This document shows, in pieces, positions 10,857 to 22,157 of a stretch of DNA of 64,000 nt. The stretch is from Toxonevra muliebris (taxonomy: Eukaryota > Arthropoda > Insecta > Diptera > Pallopteridae), in contig OY829329.1 of the NCBI GenBank assembly GCA_963691655.1, positions 58,975,408-59,039,407 of the forward strand. The letters are read 5' to 3'. The translations under genes and the position numbers were made by a program. Each line of letters opens with the position of its first letter. Position 1 is the first letter of the stretch. The notes below the pieces were generated by a model that saw nothing but the letters and a program-made list of their open reading frames with translations, had not been told where the DNA came from and did not search any database.

Positions 10857-10926
10857 TAACGCTAAATACAGCAGTAAAAAAAAAAAAATTACGTAAAATT
10901 TTCGTTTTCTGCACAACACGCTCATA

Positions 10927-11750
10927 CACGCAAAGAAAAAATTCGTTTCTCAGCAACGAAATTTTCACTAAACGAACTTCGTTCATGGAATGTTTTCCTG
11001 ATGAACGAACATTTATTTATCATAAACGACTGTATTCGGTTGCCATGAACGAAGATTTATTCGTCATAAATGGTTCAATTCTTTTACGATGAACCAAAAA
11101 CGTTTGCAATAAAATGCAATATTTCCCTGAAAAATATAAAAAAGAAAGCAAAAACAATTCTCATATATGCATTGGCATTTTATTGTGGTTTTTGTTTAAA
11201 TAAAATTTTCTGATTAAAAACTGGAAAAAGTGTATGAAATTTACATAAAATTATATTATTTCAATTTTTGTATTATTTATTATAAATCACACACTTTTAT
11301 TAGTTTTTTATAAGCACCACGCACTTTTTTATAGACAAAAAGAAATGTGATGAAATAATTTCAATGCACAACTAAAATTCTTCAATAATGCTTTGACAAA
11401 TAATACTTCCCGTTATGTTGTGTTGATTTGTTGTTGTGTGGAGTTTGAATGTAAGCGTCGCTGCTGCTTCTTTTTGAGACGAGAGCGAGATAAGAAGAAA
11501 ACGAAAATAAAAAGAGAAGAGATTTGTGGACTTTCGTTTAGCAGAAACGTTTTTTTCATTTGCCGGAAAAGAAAATTGCCTTAATTTTATCGTGAACGAA
11601 TTTTCGTTCATCATAAAATTGTTAATCTTTTGCAGAAAACGGTTTTGGTTTCTGCAAACACGGCAACATTCCTCAGAAACGTTTTTGTTCAGCGTAAAAG
11701 TAATATATTATCCACAAACGGGCGATAAACGTTTTTTTTTTCTTTGCGTG
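10927..11750. mobile_element. 824-bp TIR element, CACGCAAAG ends
   Basis: Ends CACGCAAAGAAAAAA and, inverted, CACGCAAAGAAAAAAAA, with TA on each side (10925-10926, 11751-11752). Many AACGAA/TTCGTT motifs in both orientations lie near the ends. No transposase is visible. TA target suggests Tc1/mariner-type mobilisation; the superfamily is uncertain. Confidence 0.62.
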
Positions 11751-11752
11751 TA

Positions 11753-13055
11753 TAATAATTAAGTTTTTGTGAATAGTTATTCAAAAAGTTGGTTAAAGCT
11801 CATTTAATTTCAAATTCATGAGCATATCAAAATGATCTATTTTCATGTGATTATCACATAAATTAACAAATCAAAATAAATTCAACGCATATTTATTAAG
11901 TTAACATAGATAGTATGTATATAGTAGATATGTATGTCTGTCTGTCTATCTGCATAGCTGTCTGCATTCACATACATGATCCAGTTCAGTTTCAGTATGC
12001 AAGCGTTGAGTCACATATAAATTAAGTTGACACAAAACCAATGCTGATTGTACATAAATAAAATTATTTTTTGATTTGTTTTTGCAAAAAGTATGATAAT
12101 TTAAATATCGTTGAGACGACATAAACTACATTTTAAGACATACTTATTGAGACTAGTCGCAGGTAAAACACAGAAATCACACCAACAATTCATTTAAAAA
12201 TACTTAAGGTACCCAGTGTTTATGATAGAGCCAGACTATTAAACTGAGCTTCATTTATGGTGACAGTTTTTCCTCTGCTTCTTTTATGCAAACATATTTT
12301 TAATTTTTTTTTTTTTTCTTACTGATATATGAAATGACAAGTGCAATTTATGAATGACAGTAAAATAATTTCATCAACTATACAAATAAACGCATAAATT
12401 TATGTAAAAATTTTGAAAAAATAATAATATAAATGTTAATAAAAAGGGTAAAATGATTTTATTTTAAATTGCCTCCAATGAAAAGCTCGAGAGAGTATCG
12501 GAATAAGCATTAGTTCTCATAAAACTAGTTACATAACTAATTGGTTGCTGTAGGAAAACAACTTACTGTAAATATTTTTCAAAAATATCAAATTAATTAT
12601 AGATAATTTATGAAGCACATTTATGAGCGCTGCAGTCATGTAATTTATCATAAACTAACATACATACAAAAAAAAAAAATGTTTTAATTGCAAAAATCAA
12701 AGCAAGAAACAAAAGTAAAACTATAAATATAAAATTGAACTCGTTTTTGCTAATAGCAAAAAGAAAAAGCTAAAGCAAAAAGAAAACAAAAATATTTATT
12801 TCGCACCATTTGTAATAAATCTTAATTTATTGTGATTAAACACAATTTTACTGTGTGGATTACTTACTAGTTGCATGGTTGCATAGTTGCATACACATTC
12901 GTAGCAATATTTTAACGAATTGTGGCGGTGATTGTGGAGCAAGCGCGCACTCTCACCTTATCAAATTCCACGGCACTACATAAATAAGGTTTTACTTCAT
13001 AGTTTGAAAGCAAATATAGGCAGCAAAAACAGATTATAATGAGATTGTGAAAAAA
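11753..13055. other. AT-rich spacer, nothing recognised
   Basis: Low-complexity AT-rich DNA with short TGTC/TATC repeats near 11935-11965. No gene seen. Confidence 0.4.
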
Positions 13056-13058
13056 TAA

Positions 13059-13176
13059 TGCTTGGTTTTCACTATGTCAACTTCAATTAAAATTGCCAAT
13101 ATGATGGAAATTTCAAATAGGAAATTCTCTCTTTCTCTCTCTTTGACAAGGTATATGCCATAGTAAAAACCAGATA
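13059..13176 (+). mobile_element. Harbinger-type MITE, TGCYTGGTTTTC family, copy b
   Basis: 118 bp. Left end TGCTTGGTTTTCACTATGTC; right end, inverted, TATCTGGTTTTTACTATG. TAA at 13056-13058 and 13177-13179. Confidence 0.75.
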
Positions 13177-13179
13177 TAA

Positions 13180-13443
13180 GGCTGTGGTTATATTGGGAAT
13201 ATGCTCGGCGAACACCGAACACAAAGAGAGAGTCTTTACTCACTCTCACACTGAACACGAGTATTCAGGGTGGCAATAAGTTATTTTACAAAACAGTATC
13301 ATTACATAGAAAATAGTATGAAACAAACGATTATATTTTGACAAAACGCAACTCTGCAACGAGCTGAATGTAACCACCTTGACCGAGCACAGAGGAAAAT
13401 GTTTTGTGTTCGTCGAACACCGTGCACCAATATAACCAGGTAC
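13180..13443. mobile_element. Harbinger-type MITE, TGGTTATATTGG ends
   Basis: Inverted ends share TGGTTATATTGG, then a related GTGTTCGNCGAACAC segment. TAA lies at 13177-13179 and 13444-13446. The left TAA is also the right target copy of the preceding MITE, so the two insertions abut. Confidence 0.66.
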
Positions 13444-13489
13444 TAAGCAGAAAGTTGAAGCTTTGAAATTATTGGAGATTTGTTGTGGA

Positions 13490-14350
13490 GAAAAATTTAA
13501 GAGAGAGAGAGAGAGAGAGAAAATTGGGAGAAAGAAGAGAAAAACGAGGGGCAAAAAAAAAGGAATAGCAGGAAAAGATTGAAGAAGAGAGAAAAGTTGA
13601 ATGGCGAGAAAGGGGGAGAAGTACAGAAAGGTGACATCAAAGAGAAAAAAGTGGAAAGAGAAATGGGGGGACAGAGAAGTAGGGAAGAGAGAAAAAGGTA
13701 ATTAATGGGGGAAGAGGAAGGGAGAGATAATTAGAGGAATACATTAGAAGAGTAAAATAGGTGAGCTTAGGGAGAGAAAAGGTGAGACAAATGGGAAAGA
13801 GAAAACGTTGAAAAAAAGTGGAAAGGGCGAAAAAAGGAAAAGCAAAATGTAACAGATAGAGTGGTGGAAAAAAGACAGAGATAAAGAGGTAAAAAAATGT
13901 GAGAAAAGGGAAAGAGGAAGAACAAGAATAGAGATAAAGGGGAATGGGAGAGAAAAGAATCATAGGCAGGGGAGAGATTGCGTCACAAAAAGAATGATGA
14001 AAGAAAATGGCAAAGATAACATGAATAATAAGGGGAAGGGATAAAAAAGGGGAAGGGACAAGAAGAAGAGGGACAAGGAGAAGAGAGAGGCGAAAGGATA
14101 GATAGAAGTACAGAAAGAGAAATCAGATATAGTGAAAAATTTGTTAAAAGGGAGAATTTCATCCTTAACTCCCCTCATTTAAAGGAGAGAGTAGAGAGAG
14201 AAAAAAAAGAAGGTAATAAAGTGTGGGTAAGATAGAAAAGAGGGAAAAAAGAAAGAAACAGAGTGTGGTGAAAGTGGGAAGTGGTAAATGAGTGGAAAAG
14301 AAAAGGAAAGGAAAAAGGAGATAAGTGAAAACAATGGAAAATAGAAAATC
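13490..14350 (+). repeat. ~860-bp purine-rich tract
   Basis: Strand-asymmetric A/G-rich DNA starting with a (GA)n run. The minus-strand Phe/Ser/Leu frames are compositional artefacts. Confidence 0.75.
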
Positions 14351-14488
14351 AAAAGGGAATCGGTAACATTTTCTGAATTAATTCCGGTTTCAAATGTAGA
14401 GAATTTGTGCCATCTTGTACTATGCTTGAATTCTTAATTGTTCCCCTAAGTTTGCAATGCCTTAAGAGTATACCAGTAATAATACTTA

Positions 14489-15013
14489 TGCCTGGTTTTC
14501 ACTATGTCAAACCCAGAAAAATACCCATCTCTAAAATAAAGAAAAAGTTTCCTCAATTTGAATCCACGTAAATTTCTCTCGTTTAAGTAAATAAAAATAA
14601 AAAGGTTGTAAATTGACTTCAATTTATGGAAAATTATTCCTCAAACTGAGGAGAATTTTACCTAAATTATATACAATTTCTCATATTGAAATAAAATATT
14701 ATTCATTTGAAAAATGCAATTTCTACAAATTGAAAACATATTTCTTTAATTTACGGAAAACTTACTTCTTTCAAAGAAAATTTTCTCTAAAATAAAGAAA
14801 AAATATTTCCTCAATTCAAAGAAATTTTGTATATCTAAATGAGGAAACCGTTTCTATGGCGCCAAATCATTCCCATTTTTCCTCAATTTGATAGCCGTTT
14901 TTCTTCAAACGAGGTAAGTATTTCTCTGGGTGCAGCATGTTGGCAAATTTCATATGGGAAAATCTCTCTTTCTCTCTCTTTGACAGGGAATATGACATTA
15001 TGAAAACCAAGCA
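14489..15013 (+). mobile_element. Harbinger-type MITE, TGCYTGGTTTTC family, copy c
   Basis: Left end TGCCTGGTTTTCACTATGTC; right end, inverted, TGCTTGGTTTTCATAATGTC. TTA on both sides (14486-14488, 15014-15016). Split by another element at 14512-14930; the uninterrupted form would match copies a and b in size. Confidence 0.76.
14512..14930. mobile_element. Nested TIR element, CCCAGARAAATAC ends
   Basis: Ends CCCAGAAAAATACC and, inverted, CCCAGAGAAATACTTACC. Inside, motifs like TTTCCTCAATTTG and its complement recur many times. No target duplication could be defined. It interrupts a Harbinger-type MITE, so it is younger than that copy. Confidence 0.6.
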
Positions 15014-15016
15014 TTA

Positions 15017-15400
15017 GGTTGTTTTACATAGTCCAATACTTTAAGCTGTTCTTTTTCAGTTGTGGTTGCCAATCAACAACTTCGACTGCCTAAACTTAGC
15101 GATTTGTGTGGAATAGAGCTTCTTAAATGTGTGAGATAACATTCGATAAAAAGGGATCTTGTCCGCTGGATTCAGCTAGTTTAAATAACTTAAAATTTAC
15201 AGCCACAATTTTTTGTTTTTTATTAAAAATTCTCTTACTTTCCCCTCCCTCATTTAGTTTTTACCCTTCCTTCTCCTCTGCCATTATTTTTTCCTTTCCT
15301 CCCTCTCTGCACTCTCATTAACTACTCGATTTTTTTTCCATTTTCTTTAGTTATTTTTCTCTCCACCCTTCCCTTTTAACATTCTGGGCAATAGCAAGTT
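15017..15400. other. Spacer with C/T-rich tract
   Basis: Pyrimidine-rich from about 15235 to 15375. No gene seen. Confidence 0.4.
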
Positions 15401-15929
15401 ATTCCAAGCAGTGATGAAAAAGTAGGTACAATTGTACCTTTTTCCGACTTTTTCAAAATACAAGGTACATTAGGTACAATTGGCACATTTTAGGTACAAT
15501 TAATCATTGGCCAAAATATATTTAACACCTAATTACATAAAAAAATATTTTGTAATATTTACTAACTTAAATTTAACTTGCCTGTACTGTATTGCTTAAC
15601 TTTAAAGGTCACAGCTCTCATGTTGCTGTTTATAAAGTGAAAAATATTGGAAAAATAATTTTCCAAATCGAATAAAGTTTATTGGTGCCAATTATTGAAA
15701 TTTACCAAAAATGTTATGAAATGTAAACTTCTTATGACTTTGAATCTACTAGTAAACATTATCCGATTTCAATAATTATTTTTCCATTATGTATATTTGC
15801 TTTTAAAAACACTGATAACAAATCTTGGCTCTAAATTTTTGAAAAATCGAAGATTATGATAAGAATTCCGGAACTTTTATGACCAATATTATCAGATTTA
15901 AAAATTTGTTTCGCATTGTGTTCATATAA

Positions 15930-16454
15930 GTGGCTGTTCAGACGGGAGCAAGCATGAAAAGCCTGGGCAGGCGTGTCGTGCTCACATGAGTGCAACCATG
16001 ACGGACTTTTTCTAATCAAAAAGGAACGGTGGAACTGGAATTTTGTCACTTTTTCTTGTGCTCATTAAGATAGGTTCTTTTGTTCGCAAAAAATGCAAAA
16101 GAAATATAAATTATATGCCTTAAATATGTACTAAAAATTCAATAAAAAATAAAAGCAACAATCTCTTAAAAAATTAAAATAATTTTATAAAAAAAAATAG
16201 CAAGAAAATGAAGACTGTGTGTGCCGTAGATGCGCATTGTTTGTTTGCGTTCATGTTGCCTATTTAACTTCAAAAAAATTATGATGGAAAGTGGCAAAAT
16301 CGGAACAATATAAACATGGAACATTCATCAATGCGACGATTTTTATTTTATTTTTGGATTTTCGGTGCAACTCTGCTATCTCTTTCCCTCCACCTATTTC
16401 TTCTACCTTTCTCTTTCAGACATGATTCATGCCTGCACTCGTCTGAATAGCCAC
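15930..16454. mobile_element. Nested Harbinger-type MITE, GTGGCTRTTCAGACG ends
   Basis: 525 bp. Left end GTGGCTGTTCAGACGGGAGC; right end, inverted, GTGGCTATTCAGACGAGTGC. TAA on both sides (15927-15929, 16455-16457). No coding frame. Confidence 0.72.
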
Positions 16455-16488
16455 TAAGTAGATGACTAAAAACTTTCTTCTCTCTTAA

Positions 16489-16808
16489 GCGTTTTCTTTT
16501 CTCGATAAAATGTTGTATTTTTTCAGCACCGTGCGAGGGCGGTCAAATTTCGTGTTCTTTTCTGAAAAAGAGGCAGCCCTTGCCAAAAGTATTGTGTTCT
16601 TTTCTAAAAAATGTTGCCTTCTGAGCGGGGAAAAATGTAACACTTTTGCACTCAATTAAATGACGGGGTGAGAATGACAGAGTAGCATTTTTATGTTATT
16701 TTCTTGCACTAATAAGGCAACATTTTGGCAGTGTTGTGGGCAACATTAAAAAATTGTTGCCATTGTACGAGGGGAAAAAATGCAAATTTTGTCAGGAAAA
16801 GAAAACGC
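16489..16808. mobile_element. Nested ~320-bp TIR element
   Basis: Ends GCGTTTTCTTTTC and its complement, with further similarity inwards (AAAATKTTGTATTTTTTC-like). No clear target duplication. Contains several GTTGCC/GGCAAC motifs. Confidence 0.5.
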
Positions 16809-17165
16809 TATTAGTTTCCGATTTGTCGTGCCCTAAAATGTAATTTTTTATGATACACTTTTTTGCCTCTCTGTATATGCGCTGTAATAATTTTACCTAA
16901 TTTATATATAACGAATATCGATTTCATGTTTTGTTAATTTTTTTTTATTGTTAACTTTTAAATGAAAATTTAATTTCATACAAAAGCGATGAGCCAAAGA
17001 AGAATAGCATTTTAAATACAGTCATGCTCGTTTAGATACAACTTTTTAGGTAAATTAGGTGCAATTCCTACATCTCAATAATAAATGATTTTCTAATACA
17101 AAGGTTCTTCCTTATCACTAACCACTACATAAGAAGCATCCTCATGTGTCGTTTGGGGTGGAGTG

Positions 17166-18133
17166 CAGGGCCGTAGCCAGGATTTTTTTTCGGGGGGGTT
17201 TTCATTCGACGAAAATGTTCATAAAAATTTTTTATGAAACTGATGTTTAAATACAATAAATTAAATACGATGATGCATTTGATGGACCCTATCAGACTAG
17301 GGAGAAAAGTGGATAAATGTCTTAAAGCTTTAGGAAAAATGTTTGTTTCCGAATTTTCTTAATCTTAACCTAAAAAAATGGCAGAAAATGACAAAAAAAA
17401 TTCCCAGAATAATCAATTTAAGTTTTTTCAAATAAATATTATTCAATGTGGATTCCAATACATTTTTTATCGTGAAAGACATAATTTCGATAACTCATTG
17501 ACTTGCCATTACTGATAATGAATCCAACCTCGAAAAAAAATGATCAAAATACCAAAAATAGTCAGAGACTAATTTTTTTCAAATGATTATAGGTGGGAAT
17601 TTGGGCCATTATCAATGATGAGGAGCCCGGATGAGGTTGGCATATATTCCCTAAATTCGTGCAGTCACAGCATTGAAATCTTCCGAGTCGGGTGCTCTAA
17701 GCAATAATGGGTTAAAGGATTAGTTTTATTTTAAGATTAAGAACTTTGAAGCTTATTCAATAACACTGTCCTGCTGTCCTGGGTTTGGTGAATTGTTCCT
17801 AGTGTTTGCGAATGAATTTTTCATGCTGAACATGAATCTGAGGTTAAAAACTTCCCATTACGTCACGTTTTAGAAAAATGGGGTTGAAACCCCTGAAAAT
17901 ACCGTTTTTGGTCATGTTGCACAACTTGGTACGATTTCAATTCAAATTTATTTTTATTTGACTTTTTAGAAAGAAACCGATTAAACAATATTTAAAAATC
18001 GTTCAATAGATTTTATTTTGACTTTTTTTCCATCCACTGGCAATCAATATCAAAAATTAGGAAAAAGTTTTCATATTTCGGGGGGGAGAGGGGGGGTCAG
18101 AGCCCCCAAAACCTCCCCCTAAATACGGCCTTG
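17166..18133 (+). mobile_element. hAT MITE, CAGGGCCGTAGCC family, copy 2
   Basis: Starts CAGGGCCGTAGCCAGG and ends CGGCCTTG, with a perfect 8-bp GTGGAGTG on both sides (17158-17165, 18134-18141). G-rich subterminal runs lie near each end. It has about 280 bp near the left end that copies 1 and 3 lack, and lacks a segment they have. Confidence 0.85.
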
Positions 18134-18166
18134 GTGGAGTGCTATGTTCTTTGGTCTTCTTTCATC

Positions 18167-18346
18167 CCTTCTTTCTTCCTTCTTTCTTCCTTCTTTCTTC
18201 CTTCTTTCTTCCTTCTTTCTTCCTTCCTTCTTTCTTCCTTCTTTCTTCCTTCTTTCTTCTTTCTTCCTTCTTTCTTCCTTCTTTCTTCCTTCTTTCTTCC
18301 TTCTTTCTTCCTTCTTTCTTCCTTCTTTCTTCCTTCTTTCTTCCTT
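18167..18346 (+). repeat. 11-bp microsatellite (CCTTCTTTCTT)n
   Basis: About sixteen near-perfect copies. The period is not a multiple of three, so all frames stay open and give repetitive Phe/Leu/Ser peptides without coding meaning. Confidence 0.92.
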
Positions 18347-18617
18347 TACCGATTCTACATCTCTTTCTTCTTTCCTCTTTCACCTTTTTCCACCTTTTTC
18401 TTTATTTTTTCTTTTTTTTCAATTTAATTAAGTTTCATATTTTTCTTGTAACAAGTAAAACAATTCTTTATTTATTTTTACTTTCTTTTAATTTTTCTTA
18501 TTGTTTACTCTCTCTATTTTTCTTTCTGTAATCAAATTTGGCCATATCTGGCTTTTCGATTATATTTAACTAAATAAATAAATAAATAAATTTGCAAATT
18601 TCATCACTGATTCCAAG

Positions 18618-21090
18618 TGCCTGAATTCAGTCTACGTTTTCCGACTTATATTAAAAATCTGGCTCCAATCGAATTCCGTAATTTTCGCTCTTTGATTCGT
18701 TAGTGGCGTAGCTTCTTCGAAATTTTGATTGCATCGTAAAAATAAATTTTTGACTTAAAACACTCCTACTTTTCTTCATAATCAACAAAAATCAATGTGA
18801 ATAAATAAAAATTTCATATTCTTTACGTCAAAAGATAAAAAAATATACTCCGCAAGTTTGCGTTCACCCATAACCTTTACAATATTGCATTATCTCCAAG
18901 CACATAAATCTAAACGAAAATGTAAAATTTTTTATTTATATGGGTGTACAAATGTATGTAGTTATGTAAGTAATTTTCAAAATGGCGGCAACAAAAAGAA
19001 CTTTTTCTTCTTAAAATTACCACCCACACATAAAAAATTATAAAGAAACAAAAACAAAATCAAAAATTTTCATTTATAAAATAGTACGTGGTGGAGATAT
19101 ACCTTGGTTTCTGCCATAAACCCGAAACTTCCCACCTTCTAAAAAGAAAAAAAAAAAAAAAAAAACACCACAACCTGTGCGCTTTAGCGTAACCCTCAAA
19201 AAAAAGAAGACATACTAAAAGTAACAACAACTACAAAAACAGAAAAATTGCATTTGATTTATTATCTACTATTTTTTGTTTTTTTTTCGGTTTTTCTTTC
19301 TTTTATTATTTCTTTCTTTCTTGCCTTTCAGATTCAGAAACTACTAACATTGCCTCTATTGCTACTACTACTACTACTACATTCTTCACTTCACCCTCCC
19401 CTCCCTCCTTTCTGTGTCTTACCCATTTACTCTCTTTTGTTTTCCCCCCACTACCTACTACTATTTATCCGCAAAAATGTTAAAACTAAAATTCCATAAA
19501 TTAAACGCCGTGCGAAATAAAACTTTTGCTTCATTGTATAAATCACAGATCTTTTTACATAAATTTATGTTTGCCATTTGCTATAATTTTTTTTTCTTTT
19601 TTCCGTCTCTCTCTCTCTCTTTTGCTTTTACTTTTCTTCAGTTTCTTACCTTCTGGTGGAGTAGAAGTAGCTGAAAATAAGAAAAAAGTGAGCTGCTTCC
19701 ACCTTCCTAACTGATGGAAAGAAAAATATAAATGTTGAAAAATACTAGGTATATAACTACTATACGTGTGGAGTTACCGATATGTGCAAGTTGCATTCTC
19801 AGGGAGTGAGAGAGAGAGAGAGAGTAAATGAAGAGAGGAATTAACTGATGTGTGAGACGTGCCCGCTCTTGTGGCGCTATGTACGTTCACAATTTCATTG
19901 AAAATATGAAAACTATACATACCTTTATAATCATGAAAGCCAACCAAAAAATACTACCAAAAAAAAAAAGGTAGTTTTATTGTTGTTGTTGTTGTAGTAA
20001 GTAGTTGATGGCGTTGGTGCAATGTGCAAGTAGCTGTGAAGCATACATACAAAGTAAACGCAAAGTATGTGGAAGCTTTTTACTAGTTACTTACTCCTCT
20101 CCACTCCCTACTTCCGCGAAACTCATATAGTATGATTTTATATTTTTGCTATTATCCTTTTTTGTTTTCACCGTAAATTTTTTCTTTCCCCTCATGCGTC
20201 GCTTTTCTACTCTCTTTTTCCTATTTTCTTCCTTTCTCGCTTCCAATTCCCTCTTACATTTTTCGTTTTCTATATACAATTTTAGTCAAAAGTTTTGCAA
20301 CACTTTTTCACAGTCACAAAAACTTTTAGCTACATATTGTACATACTACCCGAAAAAAGTTTTGACCTTCACTGCTCCCACCAGAAGCAGCAGTAGAGCA
20401 ACAACAACAGCAACAACATTCATAGCACCAACTATACAGCTGCAGAAGCAGCAACTTCAATACCCTTGATATTGTTATTCGCATCCTGTGCGCATATATT
20501 CATTTCTATGTATGCATGTGTGAGTGTTTGTATGTATGAATACTGCAGTGTAGGTTGTACTTATATATGTAAGCATATTTAAAAACTTCTACATATGTGC
20601 ACGTAAAATGTTTATATGTATGTGTGTGTCTAGATTGTGTGAAGCATGACGTTAGTAAGTATTTTCAAACTTGCAACTTTCTATAATAATAGCGAAAATG
20701 TTTGAAAAATACTCGTAAGCAACTCAAACTACGAGCACATATGAGTTTTTCATAATACAATTGCTACAGAACACAGAACGCATACACACACACACACACA
20801 CACTTTTAAATACGAAAAGTTATCCTTACAGTTAGAAAAGTCAGCATTATGCGCTGCATTATAATGTATTATGTATATATATATATCCACACATTTATAT
20901 CCTTCTGTATGAATGTATTTATATAAAAATATCTTAGAACTTAAAAATAAATGATTTTAGGAAAAGCTTCCTTCAACTTTTCCATATTCGTCCTAGCAAC
21001 TTGCATTGCATATGCGTTATTTTCTTAGTATTAAACTCAACTGGACATTCTGAAATTCGATTAAATGTGAATTTATGGGTGCGTACAATA
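18618..21090. other. AT-rich spacer with microsatellites
   Basis: Holds a CTA run near 19362-19382, CT runs near 19605-19620, a GA run near 19808-19824, CAA/CAG motifs near 20398-20420 and a CA run near 20785-20803. No gene or element end was recognised. Confidence 0.45.
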
Positions 21091-21240
21091 AAAAAAATTC
21101 ATCCACTTTTGCCCATTTTTAGAAAATGTTTTTCCTTTTTAGTGAATTTTGTCTATTTTTTAAATATTTTACCCATATTTAGAGAAATTTATCCGTTTTC
21201 GGTTTCAGTCCATTTTTAGAGAGTTTTTAGGAAATTGAGT
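21091..21240 (+). repeat. ~20-bp minisatellite, left part
   Basis: Degenerate units of 19-23 bp around CATTTTTAGAGAATTTTGTC. The array resumes at 23455-23790 after the inserted elements. Confidence 0.62.
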
Positions 21241-21344
21241 TATTAAAAGTTATTCTAAATTGGGTTAACTTTCAAAACTTTTGGATTTTGAAAAAAAAAA
21301 AAATTTCCTTTTTAAATTATTTATTTAATCCTTAGAAATTTTCT

Positions 21345-22130
21345 CATTTTCGAAATGTGGAACCTTCATTCTAATTTTTGAGATTAATTGCCAATGGTTG
21401 GGGAAAAAGTCAAAATAAAATCTATTTAACGATATTTTTTACTTCCATCGGTTTTTTTTCTAAAAAGCCAAATATAAAAAATAAATTTGAAATCTTAGTT
21501 ACACTATGCGATCAAATCCGATTTGTTTTCTTCGACACTTCGACATGAGGTTCGACTACGGATTCAAAGAGAGAAGGTGGTACTGAGCACTCCTGCATTC
21601 ATAGATTTTCTGGGTCAGTAACTGTTCTTGGTTTAAAGTTTCGTCCTGAATCAGTTTGAAAAGTTTAAAAATTATTAAAAAATAGAAAAAATTATCGGAT
21701 CCTTGTAAAATTAGACTTGTTTGAACCCCATTTTTTCCCTAAAACTCAGATTCGTGTTCAACGTGAAAAATTCTTTCGCACAAACTAGGAACCATCTTAT
21801 TAGAAAAACCCATGCAGTTTTAGGAGACAATCTTAAAATGTAATTAATTTTTTAACCCATTATTGCTCAGAGCACCACAACTAGAAAGATCTCTTTCAAT
21901 GCTGTGACTTCACGAATTTAGGGAATATAAGCCAACCTCATCCGGATTCCTTATCATTGATAATGGCCCAAATTCCCAATAATAATTATTTGGAAAAAAT
22001 GAGCCTCTACTATTTTTGGTAATTTTTTTGAGGTTGGGTACATCATCAGTAGTGGGAAGTCAATGAGTTAACGAAATTATGTCCTTCGCGATAGAAAAAA
22101 ATGCATTAAAAATTTAATTTGATTATTCAG
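21345..22130 (-). mobile_element. hAT MITE, CAGGGCCGTAGCC family, truncated copy 4
   Basis: Inverted relative to copies 1-3. It matches the family interior (reading back from AATTGCCAATGG through the CCCATTATTGCTCAG region to AAGTCAATGAGTTA) and retains part of the long-form segment seen only in copy 2. Both termini are missing. Mariner copy A begins just beyond its right edge. Confidence 0.72.
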
Positions 22131-22157
22131 TGAATTTTTTTGTCGCTTTTGACCATA

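Larger units (their letters stand above)
15409..18609. mobile_element. 3.2-kb hAT element with nested MITEs
   Basis: Both ends begin CAGTGATGAAA, an 11-bp terminal inverted repeat, and a perfect 8-bp ATTCCAAG flanks the unit (15401-15408, 18610-18617). This is the hAT signature. Subterminal GGTACAATT repeats follow the left end. Three other elements lie inside (15930-16454, 16489-16808, 17166-18133) as well as an 11-bp microsatellite. The remaining ~1.4 kb contains no transposase, so the founder was already non-autonomous. Confidence 0.82.

Noticed and set aside
13246..14178. Minus-strand Phe/Ser/Leu-rich open frames
   Set aside because: Products of the purine tract; no start context, domains or splice pattern.
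15831..16049. 72-aa minus-strand frame with Cys and His residues
   Set aside because: Crosses the boundary of a nested MITE; no family pattern.
18131..18531. Repetitive FFLPSFFLLSS protein in three frames
   Set aside because: An 11-bp microsatellite leaves all frames open; not a gene.
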